Shown here piece by piece: positions 1 through 9,227 of a stretch of 64,000 nt of DNA. The notes beneath the pieces were generated by a model. It was not told where the DNA came from. It searched no databases and was given only the letters and a program-made list of their open reading frames with translations. Position numbers and translations under genes: made by a program. The first letter of the stretch is position 1; each line of letters opens with the position of its first letter. Source of the stretch: Acidovorax sp. NCPPB 4044 (GTDB lineage: Bacteria; Pseudomonadota; Gammaproteobacteria; Burkholderiales; Burkholderiaceae_C); the NCBI RefSeq assembly GCF_028069655.1, contig NZ_JAMCOS010000001.1, forward strand, positions 526,001 to 590,000, in the 5' to 3' direction.

Positions 1-61
1 GGGGTGGCGCCGGGACGCCGTGCGAACGCCGGGCGAGCGGTGCGCCGCGCCCCGGGGAGCG

Positions 62-1093
62 CTACTTCTTCGGCAGGATGGCCAGCTCGGCCCCGGACGG
101 CAGGAAGCTGCCGTTCCAGACGGTGGCCGGGTCCACGCGCGTCTTGGTGGCGTAGGCGTCGGAGACCTGGGAGGCCATGAGCGCGAGGCGCTGGGGCCGG
201 ACCTGGCCGAAGCCTTCGGTGCGCGCGTCGGGGCTGTTGACGACGGTGTCGATGGCGAGCTGCAGGCGCCGCGTCTCGAGCTGCGTGTTCACGATGCCGT
301 CGCGCTCCTTCACCGAGGCGATGGCGGCGGCCGGGTTGGCGATCACCTCCTTCGCGCCGCGGGTGAAGGCCTTCAGGAAGGCACGCACGGCCTCGGGGTT
401 CTCCCTGAGCAGCCGCGGGCTCGCGATGATCGCATTGCCGTAGAGCTTCACGCCGTGGTCGGCGTAGGGCATGACCACCACATCGCTCGCCTTGGCGCCG
501 CGCGCCTCCAGGTTCAGCAGCGAGGTGAAGGTGAAGCCAGTGATCGCGTCCACGTCGCCGCGCACCAGCATGGTCTCGCGCAGCGGCGGGTCCATGGCGG
601 TCCACTGCACGCCCGCGATCTGGTTCGCCTTGGCGAAGATCGGAAAGGCCCGCCGGCCGGCGTCGAAGACGGGGGCGCCGAGCTTCCTGCCGCTCAGGTC
701 GGCAGGCTTGGCGATGCCGCTCTTCTTGAGCGCCATGACCGAGGCGGGCGTGTTGTTGTAGACCATCATCACCGCGACGGGCTTGTTCTGCGCGTCGGGG
801 TTGTTGGCGTGGAATTCCATCAGCGCCGCGAGGTCGGCGAAGCCCATGTCGTACGAGCCCGAGGCCACGCGCTGCACGGCGCCGCCCGATCCGTTGCCCG
901 CATCCACCGCCACGGCGAGGCCCGCCTCCTTGAAATAGCCCTTGGACGTGGGCAGCAGGAAGAAGGCGGCCGGCCCTTCGAAGCGCCAGTCGAGCTGGAA
1001 CTTGATGGGCGTGAGGGTCTGGGCATGCGCCATGGTGAACGCGCTGGCGGCGGCAAGGGCCGCAGCGGCTTTCAGAAGGGAACGTTTGTGCAT
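62..1093 (-). CDS. ABC transporter substrate-binding protein, NMT1/ThiY-SsuA class
   Basis: Periplasmic binding component of an ABC importer, 343 aa. Residues 1-25 are a cleavable signal peptide (basic MHKRSLLK, an alanine-rich core, AHA cleavage site). The mature chain opens with the family strand IKFQLDWRFEG and carries SYDMGFADLAALMEF, the region that forms the ligand cleft in this class. Relatives bind taurine, nitrate, riboflavin or pyrimidine precursors; the sequence alone does not decide which. No ATPase or permease partner is in the window; one may lie before position 1, downstream of this gene. A GTATAC element (1189-1194) stands about 95 bases upstream and resembles elements before purine genes here, so a nucleobase-like substrate is a guess. 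The stop is TAG at 62-64. Confidence 0.85.
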   Translation of the reverse strand: MHKRSLLKAAAALAAASAFTMAHAQTLTPIKFQLDWRFEGPAAFFLLPTSKGYFKEAGLAVAVDAGNGSGGAVQRVASGSYDMGFADLAALMEFHANNPDAQNKPVAVMMVYNNTPASVMALKKSGIAKPADLSGRKLGAPVFDAGRRAFPIFAKANQIAGVQWTAMDPPLRETMLVRGDVDAITGFTFTSLLNLEARGAKASDVVVMPYADHGVKLYGNAIIASPRLLRENPEAVRAFLKAFTRGAKEVIANPAAAIASVKERDGIVNTQLETRRLQLAIDTVVNSPDARTEGFGQVRPQRLALMASQVSDAYATKTRVDPATVWNGSFLPSGAELAILPKK

Positions 1094-1345
1094 GGGGCTC
1101 CGGTCGTGGGGAGGGGGCGCAAAGAGCGTGAAGGCGCTCGGCTTGCCGAGGGGTATGCCAGAGCGTCAGCAAAAACGATGCCTGCTTTGTATACGGTTCT
1201 GGCGGCTTCGAAGCCATTGTTCCCCACCTTGGTGCGCTGGGTGGCGGGGATTTCCCGGCGCGGTGCGCCCGCGCATGAGGTTTGGAGTGCCTAGCCGCTT
1301 ATGTGTTTTCCGTCTATCGAAATACGGATTTCCTCCGGATGGGTG

Positions 1346-1407
1346 TTCGCTTCCCGGGAGGGGGCTTCGCGCCCCCTCCCAAAGGCAGGGATACCGGGGG
1401 CCACGAT
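1346..1407 (+). promoter_or_regulatory. PIP box plus -10: HrpX-type promoter of the effector gene
   Basis: TTCGC at 1346-1350 and TTCGC at 1366-1370 are separated by exactly 15 bases, a perfect match to the plant-inducible-promoter consensus TTCGB-N15-TTCGB. A CACGAT hexamer at 1402-1407 fits the associated YANNNT -10 element, with 31 bases between box and hexamer, inside the usual 30-32 window. In Xanthomonas, Ralstonia and Acidovorax this arrangement is bound by the AraC-type activator HrpX/HrpB and drives type III secretion genes. The stretch 1094-1345 between the binding-protein gene and this box holds a GTATAC element at 1189-1194 and no gene that I can support. Confidence 0.85.
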
Positions 1408-1414
1408 GGAAAAA

Positions 1415-4400
1415 ATGTCCCTGCTCTCCAAACTCTCGAATCGCCTTGGTATTGCTCGCTTCAGCGTGGAAACGCCCACGGGCCAGAAACAGAAGACGCC
1501 TTCGATCCCAAGCACCGCAGTACGACCGCTGGACGGCCCCAAGCGCCGGAGGGCCGGCGCGGGGACCACCCTGCCGCCGCGGGGCGCTGCTCCATCGGGC
1601 AGGGCGACTCCGACTCCGGCGGCTCCCAGCACCACCCCGGCGAGCGCTGCAAGGCATCAGCCCGGCCAGGTGCTGATCGACGCCATGGGGCAGGAGGCGC
1701 CCGACTGTGGCGTGCTGACGAAGGAATTGTTCGCGCGGTCGCCGGTCTTGTTCGCTGCGGCGGATCTGGCCGGGGAATTGCGCGGCGTGGATTTTTCGCG
1801 CATGCCACCGGTTCCCGGATTGCCCGGAGCGCCCACCGTGCTGCTCGCCCAGGCCCTGGCTGCCGCGACCGGCGGCGATGCCCGGCTGGCGCGGGACGCG
1901 CTGGCGCTCCTGCGGGAACTCGATCCGCAACGGGACATCGCCACGGCCTGGCGGCAGCGGGCCGTTGGCCCGGAGGACGGCGCCTCGGCGGATGGCGAAT
2001 CGGTCTATCACACGCCCAATACCTCGCCCTACTACACGCCCGAGTACTCGGTGGAGGGCGACGAGGACCGGTCGTTGCCGGCTTCGCCGCAGCGCTCCAT
2101 GGAGGGCGCCCCGGACCGGTCGCTGCCCGCTTCGCCGCGGCGCTCGCTTGCGGGGGAGGCGGGCGAGGCGGGCGACGCCCACCGAGCGGCACGGCAGGCG
2201 GCGTGGCAGGTGGCGGCAGCGCTGGCAGGCACGCCCACGGGCTTCGATGTGCTGCAGTCCATCGTGGCGCGCCCCGTGGCGGCAGAGCACAGCCGGGACT
2301 TCGCGCTGCTGCTCAAGGCCGCTGCGGCCGTGCCGGCAGAGCACGCGGTGCGGGGGGATCCCGCCGCGGTCCTCGGCGACCCCGCCGCCCTCGGCACGCT
2401 GCCCGGCAAGGCCGTCGCCTGCGCCGCGGCGCGGATGGCGGGCGAGGTGGAGGCCGCCCGGCCCCACCAGTGGGCGTTGACCGCCGTGCGCAACGACATT
2501 TTCGAGACCGGGCCGGGAACGCTTTTCGCGGCCATCGACAGCCGCTTGATGAAGACCGGCCGCTGGATCGAGCGCGCCACGCCGGAGCGCGGGCGCCTGC
2601 TGCGCAATCCGATTCTCGGCAAATCGCCGTTCCGTGCCTTGAAGCACGGAACGCAGAACGTGGAGCGGGGCCCGGCCATCGCGCGCCACCGACTGGCGCG
2701 CGAGAAGGAGTTGCGCCGGGCCGCCGCGGCCCTGGTGGAGCCCCTGGCCGCCGCCGCGGAGCGCGCGCGTGCGCCGGGCCCCGGGCAGGTGCCCGATGCC
2801 TTGCTGCGAGCGGCGGTGCTGGAACACTGCCTGCAAACCCCGGCCCCGCAGCCGCTCGAGCGGGACGGCTTCGACGAGGCGGCCCGCGCCGACATCGCGG
2901 CCCGGCTGGCGGGCAGGCTGTCGCCCGACCCCGGGCCCGACCTGGTCGAGCACTTGAAGAAATCGACGCAACTCGCGGCCCTCGCGGACCTGCGGCTCGA
3001 TTCCGAGGCGATGGGCGAGTGGTTCGACGAGGTGCACGGGGCCCCTGGCAACGACGCTGCGCAGGAGGTGCAGGAAGGGCAGGAGGTGCCCTGGGTGCAC
3101 ACCGTCTCCACGGCGCTTGCGCAGGCCGAGGAAGAGGCCATGGGCCGGGACACCCGGGTGCCGGTGGTCACGCGCGACACCGTGCGCACGGCGTTGAAGG
3201 ACATCATCGCGAACATCGAGGGATCGTCCCGGTTGCGGCTGAGCAGCGGCGGACTGGTCGGGGTGGGGCTGCGGCAGATCACCTCGTCGGTCAGCGCGGT
3301 GGCGAGCGCCTTCTTCCTGCGCGGGCGGGTCGATGGCCGTGCGCAGCGCAGCCGCCAGGCGGTCTTCGAGATCGCCATGCCTCCCTACGATATGGAACTG
3401 GTGCTGGGGTCGCAGCGCCAGATCTCCAGGCAGATCGGGGTGGGCGCTTTCGTCGGGCCGGACATCGGCGTGGCGAAGGCGGGTGTCAACGTGGACACCC
3501 TGTTCTATGGCCGGGAAGATGCCGAGATCGAGGGCATCTCCCTGCGCTTGCCGCGGGTCGGCCGGCCGGTGCCGGAACTGCGGGCGGAATTCTCGGCACT
3601 CGTGGACGCACTGCTCGACGGCAGCCAGGGCGGTGCCCAGGCGGACGACGCCACCCCGCTGCTGCAGCGCCTGCTGCAGGAGTTTCCCGAACTGACGGTC
3701 AACCGCATCGGTGAGGCCGGCGACGGCCGGCGCCGCCACGGCGTGGGCGCGGACGCGGTGGGATCGATCGGCCAATTCGGGGTCAAGGTCAGTGCCAGCG
3801 TCGGCGGCAACGTCGAAGCCCAGCGCAATGTCACCAAGCACTACGCCGATGCGACCGGACGCATGCGTGTGGAGCGGTCGATCGAGGGCAACGCCGTGCG
3901 GATCGGTGTGGGCGCCAAGGTGTCGGCCGGACCGTCCGCCAGCGTCGCCTCGCAGACCTCGTTTTCCGGCGGGGTCGATGTATCGCTCGCGACGACGCAG
4001 TTCGGCGTGGGGGCGGAGCGCATCCATTCGGGCGTGTCCCACAGGCGGGAGGCCGTGTACGAAGACGGCCGCCTGCACCCGCTGTCGTTCGTCGAGACCG
4101 AGTACCAGACGGTCGATGCGTTCATGAAGGCGCTGAAGCCGGAAAAGGGCGCATGGGAGGACGCCGGCGCCGACCCGGAACGCCTGGAAGGGTTGCTGGC
4201 AGACATCCGCCAGCATGCGGCGCCCACCCACAGTTTCGCAGTGCGCCACATCGTGACGCCCGAGGCCCGCGCGCGCAACGACGCCTACCGTTCGGCGATG
4301 CAGTTGTGCGAGCAGCACCCGAGCGGCCTGCCGCAGGCCGTCGCCGCGCTGGCCGGAACGATCGAAGCGCAATGGCAGGACCCGGAGGCGACGCAGCCCT

Positions 4401-4546
4401 ACTCGCTGCGCTCGTACGAGCGCAACCTGGTCCAGGCAACGCGGGGCGTGGATGTCGTGGTGCAGTTCGCGAGCGTGGAGGCGGCCGAGGCCTCCCACAT
4501 CGACAACCGCCTGGACGTGCCGGCCGAGAGGCCGCGCCGTACCTGA
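1415..4546 (+). CDS. Putative type III secreted effector (AWR/RipA-like)
   Basis: Large protein of 1043 aa from the ATG at 1415; the frame is open back to 1301. I chose 1415 because the predicted -10 at 1402-1407 puts transcription start near 1413-1415, so the ATG at 1406 would lie upstream of the transcript; the mRNA would then be nearly leaderless, an unresolved oddity. The N-terminus (MSLLSKLSNRLG..., rich in Ser, Thr, Pro, no hydrophobic segment) suits a type III secretion signal. No catalytic motif is visible. An acidic/Ser-Pro repeat occurs near residues 215-240 (RSLPASP twice), and the C-terminal third is rich in Gly/Val/Ser strands. An Ala-Trp-Arg triad at 1946-1954 recalls the AWR (RipA) effectors of Ralstonia, which are of similar size, but one triad is weak evidence. 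The PIP box is the stronger reason for calling it an effector. Confidence 0.7.
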   Translation: MSLLSKLSNRLGIARFSVETPTGQKQKTPSIPSTAVRPLDGPKRRRAGAGTTLPPRGAAPSGRATPTPAAPSTTPASAARHQPGQVLIDAMGQEAPDCGVLTKELFARSPVLFAAADLAGELRGVDFSRMPPVPGLPGAPTVLLAQALAAATGGDARLARDALALLRELDPQRDIATAWRQRAVGPEDGASADGESVYHTPNTSPYYTPEYSVEGDEDRSLPASPQRSMEGAPDRSLPASPRRSLAGEAGEAGDAHRAARQAAWQVAAALAGTPTGFDVLQSIVARPVAAEHSRDFALLLKAAAAVPAEHAVRGDPAAVLGDPAALGTLPGKAVACAAARMAGEVEAARPHQWALTAVRNDIFETGPGTLFAAIDSRLMKTGRWIERATPERGRLLRNPILGKSPFRALKHGTQNVERGPAIARHRLAREKELRRAAAALVEPLAAAAERARAPGPGQVPDALLRAAVLEHCLQTPAPQPLERDGFDEAARADIAARLAGRLSPDPGPDLVEHLKKSTQLAALADLRLDSEAMGEWFDEVHGAPGNDAAQEVQEGQEVPWVHTVSTALAQAEEEAMGRDTRVPVVTRDTVRTALKDIIANIEGSSRLRLSSGGLVGVGLRQITSSVSAVASAFFLRGRVDGRAQRSRQAVFEIAMPPYDMELVLGSQRQISRQIGVGAFVGPDIGVAKAGVNVDTLFYGREDAEIEGISLRLPRVGRPVPELRAEFSALVDALLDGSQGGAQADDATPLLQRLLQEFPELTVNRIGEAGDGRRRHGVGADAVGSIGQFGVKVSASVGGNVEAQRNVTKHYADATGRMRVERSIEGNAVRIGVGAKVSAGPSASVASQTSFSGGVDVSLATTQFGVGAERIHSGVSHRREAVYEDGRLHPLSFVETEYQTVDAFMKALKPEKGAWEDAGADPERLEGLLADIRQHAAPTHSFAVRHIVTPEARARNDAYRSAMQLCEQHPSGLPQAVAALAGTIEAQWQDPEATQPYSLRSYERNLVQATRGVDVVVQFASVEAAEASHIDNRLDVPAERPRRT

Positions 4547-4701
4547 CAGCAGACGGGCGGCTGGCGGGCCGGAGGTCCTGGCGCGTTGCGGTACGGCGCC
4601 ATGGCGCCATTCGGCCTAGTGCTAACGCGTAGTCGGGGCCCGCGGATCGCATGCTAAAAAGCCATCGCCAGCCCCCTTCACCGGCTGGAGAAAGGCCCGC
4701 G

Positions 4702-5520
4702 ATGCCCCACCTGTCCGCCTTTTTCGAGAACGTGCAGTTGCCCACGATGCCCGACGTGGCGCGCGAGCTGATCGCCACGATGCACGACGACGACATCCCG
4801 TTCGAGAAAGTGCGCAACGCGATCGCGCGCGACCCGGCGCTCACCGCCAAGCTGATCCGGCTGGCCAACAGCGCGCGCTTCGGGCTGCCGCGCAGCGTGT
4901 CCTCGCTGGACGACGCGATCACCATGGTGGGCCTCAACCAGGTGCGCACCCTGGCGCTGGCGGCGTGCACGGTGGGCCTCTTCAAGGATGCGGCCGGGCT
5001 GGACGCCACCGCGTTCTGGAAGGAGAGCATGGCCACCGCGGGCTACGCCCAGTGGCTGGCCCGCACGCTGGGCACCGACGTGCCGCAGTCGTGGCTGGCG
5101 GGTTTCCTCGTGCGGCTGGGCGAATTCGTCATCGCCCAGAAGGCGCCCGAGCAGATCCCGGAGATCGAACGCCTGCCGCACCACGCGGGGGGGCGTTGGG
5201 AGCGCGAGCAGGCCCTGCTGGGCTTCACCGAGGCGCAGGTCACGGCCGAACTGGCGCGGCGCTGGAATTTCCCCGAGGGCATCGTGCGCGCGCTCGACAC
5301 CGCGGGCGATCCGCTCGCGGCCACGCCGTTCTGCCGCCTGGGCGCCATCCTGCACGTGGCCACGCTGCTGGCCGAGATCGGGCTGGAAGAGCCCATGAGC
5401 GCATCGGAGACGGTGCGCGCCCTGCCGGCCGACCTGCTCTCCGCGCTGCAGCTCGACCCCGCCTGGGTGGAGACGCACCTGCCCCCGGTGGAGGGCTTCG
5501 TGGACACTCCCATCCGCTGA
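4702..5520 (+). CDS. HDOD domain protein
   Basis: 272 aa from the ATG at 4702, which follows a GGAGAAAG ribosome-binding site at 4687-4694; an upstream in-frame ATG at 4651 would add 17 residues with no site. The chain is a single HDOD domain: LPTMPDVARELIATMHDD near the start, then DPALTAKLIRLANSARFG and VSSLDDAITMVGLNQVRTLAL, the conserved core of the family. HDOD proteins lack the metal-binding His-Asp pair of true HD phosphohydrolases and usually act as non-catalytic partners in signalling (motility, c-di-GMP or chemotaxis-linked regulation). No second domain is present. It stands alone between the effector candidate and a convergent malic enzyme gene, with a shared terminator downstream. 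Confidence 0.85.
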   Translation: MPHLSAFFENVQLPTMPDVARELIATMHDDDIPFEKVRNAIARDPALTAKLIRLANSARFGLPRSVSSLDDAITMVGLNQVRTLALAACTVGLFKDAAGLDATAFWKESMATAGYAQWLARTLGTDVPQSWLAGFLVRLGEFVIAQKAPEQIPEIERLPHHAGGRWEREQALLGFTEAQVTAELARRWNFPEGIVRALDTAGDPLAATPFCRLGAILHVATLLAEIGLEEPMSASETVRALPADLLSALQLDPAWVETHLPPVEGFVDTPIR

Positions 5521-5541
5521 CCGGCGCGCGCAGCGCACGGC

Positions 5542-5567
5542 AAAAAGCCCGGCAGGCCGGGCTTTTT
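5542..5567. terminator. Bidirectional intrinsic terminator between the HDOD and malic enzyme genes
   Basis: AAAAAGCCCGGC (5542-5553) is followed by its exact reverse complement GCCGGGCTTTTT (5556-5567). The stem is GC-rich with A/T tails on both sides, so it can stop transcription from the + strand HDOD gene and the convergent - strand malic enzyme gene. Confidence 0.9.
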
Positions 5568-5609
5568 CGGGGGCTCCACGCGCGGCGCGCGTGGAGGTGG
5601 CGCACAGGA

Positions 5610-7910
5610 TCAGCGCGCTGCCTTGTGGGCCACCGCGTTGGCGGCGGCCAGGGCCGTCATGTTGACCACGCGGCGCACGGTGGACGAGGGCGTCAGCACG
5701 TGCGCCGATGCCGCCGCGCCGAGCAGGATCGGGCCGATGGTGGTGCCGTGGCTGCCCGTGGTCTTGAGCACGTTGAACAGGATGTTCGCGGCGTCGAGGT
5801 TGGGGCAGATGAGCACGTTGGCCGAGCCGGTCAGCGTGCTGTCTTCCAGGGCGTTCTGGCGGATCTTCTCGGAGAGGGCCGAGTCGCCATGTAGTTCGCC
5901 GTCGCTCTCGATGTGCGGCGCGGCCTGGGCGAACAGGTTGCGTGCGGCCCGCATCTTGCGGGCCGAAGGGCGCGTGGACGAGCCGTAGTTGGAATGCGAG
6001 AGGAAGGCCACCTTCGGCGGCAGGCCGAAGCGCTGCACTTCCTCGGCCGCCATCTGCGCAATGTGCGCGAGCTGTTCGGCGCTCGGGTCTTCGTGGATGT
6101 AGGTGTCGGCGATGAACAGCGTGTGCTGCTCGAGCGTGAGCGCGTTCACCGTGGCGAGGCCCGCGGCGCCGTCCTTCAGGCCGATCACCGTGCGCACGTG
6201 CTCCAGGTGGTGGTCGAAGCGGCCCACCAGGCCGCACAGGAGCGCATCGGCATCGCCCAGGTGCACCATCAGCGCGCCGATGAGCGTGTTGGAGCGGCGC
6301 ACCGCGGCCTTGGCGGCCTCGGGCGTGATGCCGTCGCGGCCCATGAGTCGGTGGTAGGCCTCCCAGTACTGGCGGAAGCGGGGATCGTCTTCGGGGTTCA
6401 CGATCTCCACGTCGCGGCCGGGCTGCAGGCGCAGGCCGGCTTTCTGGATGCGCGCCTCGATCACCGCGGGGCGGCCGATCAGGATGGGCCTGGCCAGGCC
6501 GTCGTCGAGCGCCACCTGGGCGGCGCGCAGCACGCGCTCGTCCTCGCCTTCGGCATAGGCCACGCGCTGCAGGTCGGCCTTGGCCGCTGCGAACACGGGG
6601 CGCATGAACATGCTGGTCTGGTAGACGAAGCGCGTGAGGCTCTCGCGGTAGGCTGCGTAGTCCTGGATGGGGCGCGTGGCCACGCCCGATTCCTCGGCCG
6701 CCCGGGCCACGGCCGGCGCGATGCGCAGGATCAGGCGCACGTCGAACGGCGTGGGGATCAGGTAGTCCGGGCCGAAGGAGAGTTCCTTGCCGGCATAGGC
6801 GGCGGCCACCTCGTCGCTCATCTCGGCCTTGGCGAGGTCGGCGATCTCACGCACGCAGGCGAGCTTCATGGCTTCGGTGATCTTCGTGGCGCCGCAATCG
6901 AGCGCGCCGCGGAAGATGTAGGGGAAGCACAGCACGTTGTTGACCTGGTTCGGGTAGTCCGAACGGCCCGTGGCGATGATGCAGTCCGGGCGCACGGCCT
7001 TGGCCAGCTCGGGGCGGATCTCGGGCTCGGGGTTGGCCAGCGCCAGGATGATGGGCTTGTCGGCCATCGTCTTGACCATCTCGGCCGTGAGCACGCCCGG
7101 GGCCGAGCAGCCCAGGAACACGTCGGCGCCGTTCACCACGTCGGCCAGCGTGCGGGCTTCGGTCTTCTGCGCGTAGCGTGCCTTGGATTCGTCCAGCGGG
7201 CCGCGGCCCTCGTAGATCACGCCCTTGGAATCCACCACGTAGATGTTCTCGCGGGCCACGCCCAGGCCGACCATGACGTCCAAGCAGGCGATGGCGGCAG
7301 CACCGGCGCCGGAGACGGCCACCTTCACGGCGCCGATCTCCTTGCCCACCAGTTCCAGTCCGTTCAGCAGCGCGGCGCTGGAGATGATGGCCGTGCCGTG
7401 CTGGTCGTCATGGAACACCGGGATGTTCATGCGCTTGGAGAGTTCGCGCTCGATGTAGAAGCACTCGGGCGCCTTGATGTCTTCGAGGTTGATGCCACCC
7501 AGCGTGGGCTCCAGGCTGGCGATGATCTCGACGAGCTTGTCCGGGTCGCGCTCGGCGAGTTCGATGTCGAACACGTCCACGCCCGCGAATTTCTTGAAGA
7601 GGCAGCCCTTGCCTTCCATCACGGGCTTGCCCGCCAGCGGACCGATGTCGCCCAGGCCCAGCACGGCGGTGCCGTTGGTGATCACGCCCACGAGGTTGCC
7701 GCGCGAGGTGTATTCGGCGGCCAGCGACGGGTCGGCCTGGATGTCGAGGCAGGGGTAGGCGACGCCCGGCGAATAGGCCAGCGAGAGGTCGCGCTGGTTC
7801 GACAGGGGCTTGGTCGGCGTGACGGAGATCTTGCCGCGGCTGGGGTTGCGGTGGTATTCGAGGGCTGCTTCGCGCAGGGCCGCTTCCGCGGCGGACAGGT
7901 TTTGGGCCAT
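5610..7910 (-). CDS. maeB: NADP-dependent malic enzyme with phosphotransacetylase-like C-terminal domain
   Basis: Cytoplasmic oxidative decarboxylation of malate to pyruvate with NADP. 766 aa, the usual size for the long MaeB type. Residues 1-420 are the malic enzyme part: [12 protein letters not shown], then the nucleotide-binding [18 protein letters not shown] and [13 protein letters not shown]. Residues about 430-760 are the phosphate acetyltransferase-like domain ([31 protein letters not shown] strand), which in MaeB is regulatory and binds acetyl-CoA. The start is the ATG at 7908-7910 ([12 protein letters not shown]); the frame is open further upstream but reads as low-complexity sequence. 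It supplies NADPH and pyruvate; no operon partner is evident. An inverted repeat at 7995-8011 may be its operator. Confidence 0.95.
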   Translation of the reverse strand: MAQNLSAAEAALREAALEYHRNPSRGKISVTPTKPLSNQRDLSLAYSPGVAYPCLDIQADPSLAAEYTSRGNLVGVITNGTAVLGLGDIGPLAGKPVMEGKGCLFKKFAGVDVFDIELAERDPDKLVEIIASLEPTLGGINLEDIKAPECFYIERELSKRMNIPVFHDDQHGTAIISSAALLNGLELVGKEIGAVKVAVSGAGAAAIACLDVMVGLGVARENIYVVDSKGVIYEGRGPLDESKARYAQKTEARTLADVVNGADVFLGCSAPGVLTAEMVKTMADKPIILALANPEPEIRPELAKAVRPDCIIATGRSDYPNQVNNVLCFPYIFRGALDCGATKITEAMKLACVREIADLAKAEMSDEVAAAYAGKELSFGPDYLIPTPFDVRLILRIAPAVARAAEESGVATRPIQDYAAYRESLTRFVYQTSMFMRPVFAAAKADLQRVAYAEGEDERVLRAAQVALDDGLARPILIGRPAVIEARIQKAGLRLQPGRDVEIVNPEDDPRFRQYWEAYHRLMGRDGITPEAAKAAVRRSNTLIGALMVHLGDADALLCGLVGRFDHHLEHVRTVIGLKDGAAGLATVNALTLEQHTLFIADTYIHEDPSAEQLAHIAQMAAEEVQRFGLPPKVAFLSHSNYGSSTRPSARKMRAARNLFAQAAPHIESDGELHGDSALSEKIRQNALEDSTLTGSANVLICPNLDAANILFNVLKTTGSHGTTIGPILLGAAASAHVLTPSSTVRRVVNMTALAAANAVAHKAAR

Positions 7911-8285
7911 AGGTATGACGTATGTGCGGAGTGGGTGGGCAGAAAAAGTCCGGTCGAGCTTACTGCAAGGCCCGCGGCGCCGAAGAGGCCGCTCCATGCG
8001 TTGTACGCATGGGATGCCCATGTCCTGCCGGGGTGGCGGCAGGCCCTCGCGGAGGCCCCGGATACGGGGCCGCAGGGGCGGCGGGTGCGGTGGCCGGCGG
8101 GGGGGGGGGCCACGCGGCGGGTTGCGGCAGGAAGGACGCGACGGGCGCCATGGAGGAAAGGATAGCCACGGGCAGTGAAAGAGGCGGGCAGGATACCGGA
8201 TTCGGCGCCCGCCGTGACGGTATCCCGCCCGGGCGCGTGGGCGGCCGGCCTTGCGCGCTGTGGGCCCCGGGTGGGCCCGGGCGCT
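7911..8285. other. Intergenic region upstream of maeB, with inverted repeat and G tract
   Basis: 375 bases without a supportable gene. CATGCGT (7995-8001), TGT, ACGCATG (8005-8011) make a perfect 7-bp inverted repeat about 85 bases upstream of the malic enzyme start, a plausible repressor or activator site. A run of eleven G residues lies at 8099-8109; such tracts are prone to slippage but here it is in non-coding DNA. The rest is GC-rich sequence in which long open frames are unavoidable. Confidence 0.5.
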
Positions 8286-9092
8286 TCAGGCCAGCAGGGC
8301 CTTGACCAGGTCGAGCTGCCGGTCGGCCCGCTCGGCGTCCAGCTCCAGGCTGGCCTCGATGCGCGAGAGGTGGTCCACCATGCACGCGACCGCGGCCTCG
8401 GCGTCGCCCTTGCGGCATATGCGCAGGAACCCGGCATGCTCGCCGGACGAGCAGTGCGGATCGTTCGACGAGTGGTAGAGCATGGCGATGAGCGAACTGC
8501 GCGCCACCAGCTCGCCGATCAGCTGGGCCAGCGTCTGGTTGCCGGTGGCCTCGGCCAGCGCGACATGGAAGTCGCCCAGCAGCTTCTCCTGTACGCGGCC
8601 GGTCGCCGCGGTGAGCGTGGTGCGCTCGAAGCGGATGTGCTGCTCCAGCAACTGGTACTCGGCCTTGCCCGCGCGCGCCACGAACAGGCGCACCACCTCG
8701 CTCTCCAGGATTCGGCGCACGGCGAACACCTCGCGCGCTTCCTGCACGCTCGGGCGGCTGACGAACGAGCCCTTGTCGGGGATCGTCTCGATCAGCCGGT
8801 CCTTGGCCAGCATCACCAGCGCCGCGCGCACCTTGGTGCGGCTCACCGAATAGATGCGGCCGAGCGCCTCCTCGCGCAGCCACGTGCCGGGGGGCAGCCG
8901 CTTCTCGACGATCGCGGTGGCCAGGTCGCGCGCGATGCCTTCGATGGACACCTGCGCCGCTTCGCGCGGAGACGGCCCGGGCGCGGGAGCCTCCTGCACC
9001 TTGGCCGGTGCGGCCGGCCGGCCGGCGCCTGCCCGCCGCGCAGGTCTGGGGGCGGGGGACGGGGGTGGGGTGGTGGGAGCGGCGCGGGGCAT
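8286..9092 (-). CDS. GntR family regulator, FCD subfamily (first of three)
   Basis: 268 aa cytoplasmic DNA-binding regulator. After a 45-residue Pro/Ala-rich leader that may not be translated, a winged-helix domain follows (IVEKRLPPGTWLREEALG, then VSRTKVRAALVMLAKDRL), and from about residue 120 the all-helical FCD ligand domain (VFAVRRILESEVVRLF, DFHVALAEATGNQTLAQLI, EHAGFL) with the spaced Asp/His residues that hold a metal and carboxylate ligand in this family. It lies downstream of the racemase and permease genes on the same strand, so it may control purine or hydantoin uptake. The start at 9092 has no good ribosome-binding site and a later start is possible. Confidence 0.85.
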   Translation of the reverse strand: MPRAAPTTPPPSPAPRPARRAGAGRPAAPAKVQEAPAPGPSPREAAQVSIEGIARDLATAIVEKRLPPGTWLREEALGRIYSVSRTKVRAALVMLAKDRLIETIPDKGSFVSRPSVQEAREVFAVRRILESEVVRLFVARAGKAEYQLLEQHIRFERTTLTAATGRVQEKLLGDFHVALAEATGNQTLAQLIGELVARSSLIAMLYHSSNDPHCSSGEHAGFLRICRKGDAEAAVACMVDHLSRIEASLELDAERADRQLDLVKALLA

Positions 9093-9227
9093 GCAGGGAT
9101 TGTCGCGGCAAGCGTGCGACGCGGGCGGAAAGCGGCGACGCGGGCGGATCCGCCGGGTCCGCGGCAGCCGCTGCGGTCACCGTGTCCGCTGCTTCCGATG
9201 CGCCCATGGCGTCCGGCCCCGCGCCGT

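Noticed and set aside
1189..1194. GTATAC before the NMT1 gene, and a similar one at 50033-50038 before xdhA, as members of the operator family
   Set aside because: A bare 6-mer palindrome is expected several times by chance in the window, and the flanks do not match the TGCATACA consensus; noted but not counted.
1946..1954. AWR triad as proof of the RipA/AWR family
   Set aside because: One Ala-Trp-Arg in a 1043-aa Ala/Arg-rich protein can occur by chance; used only as a hint.
1166..4498. 1110-aa open frame on the - strand opposite the effector gene
   Set aside because: Composition is Arg/Gly/Ala-rich without any fold pattern, and it mirrors the + strand gene that has a PIP box. Typical shadow frame of high-GC DNA.
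8099..8109. Run of eleven G as a phase-variation switch
   Set aside because: It lies in non-coding DNA, about 190 bases from the nearest start codon and not between promoter elements that I can recognise.
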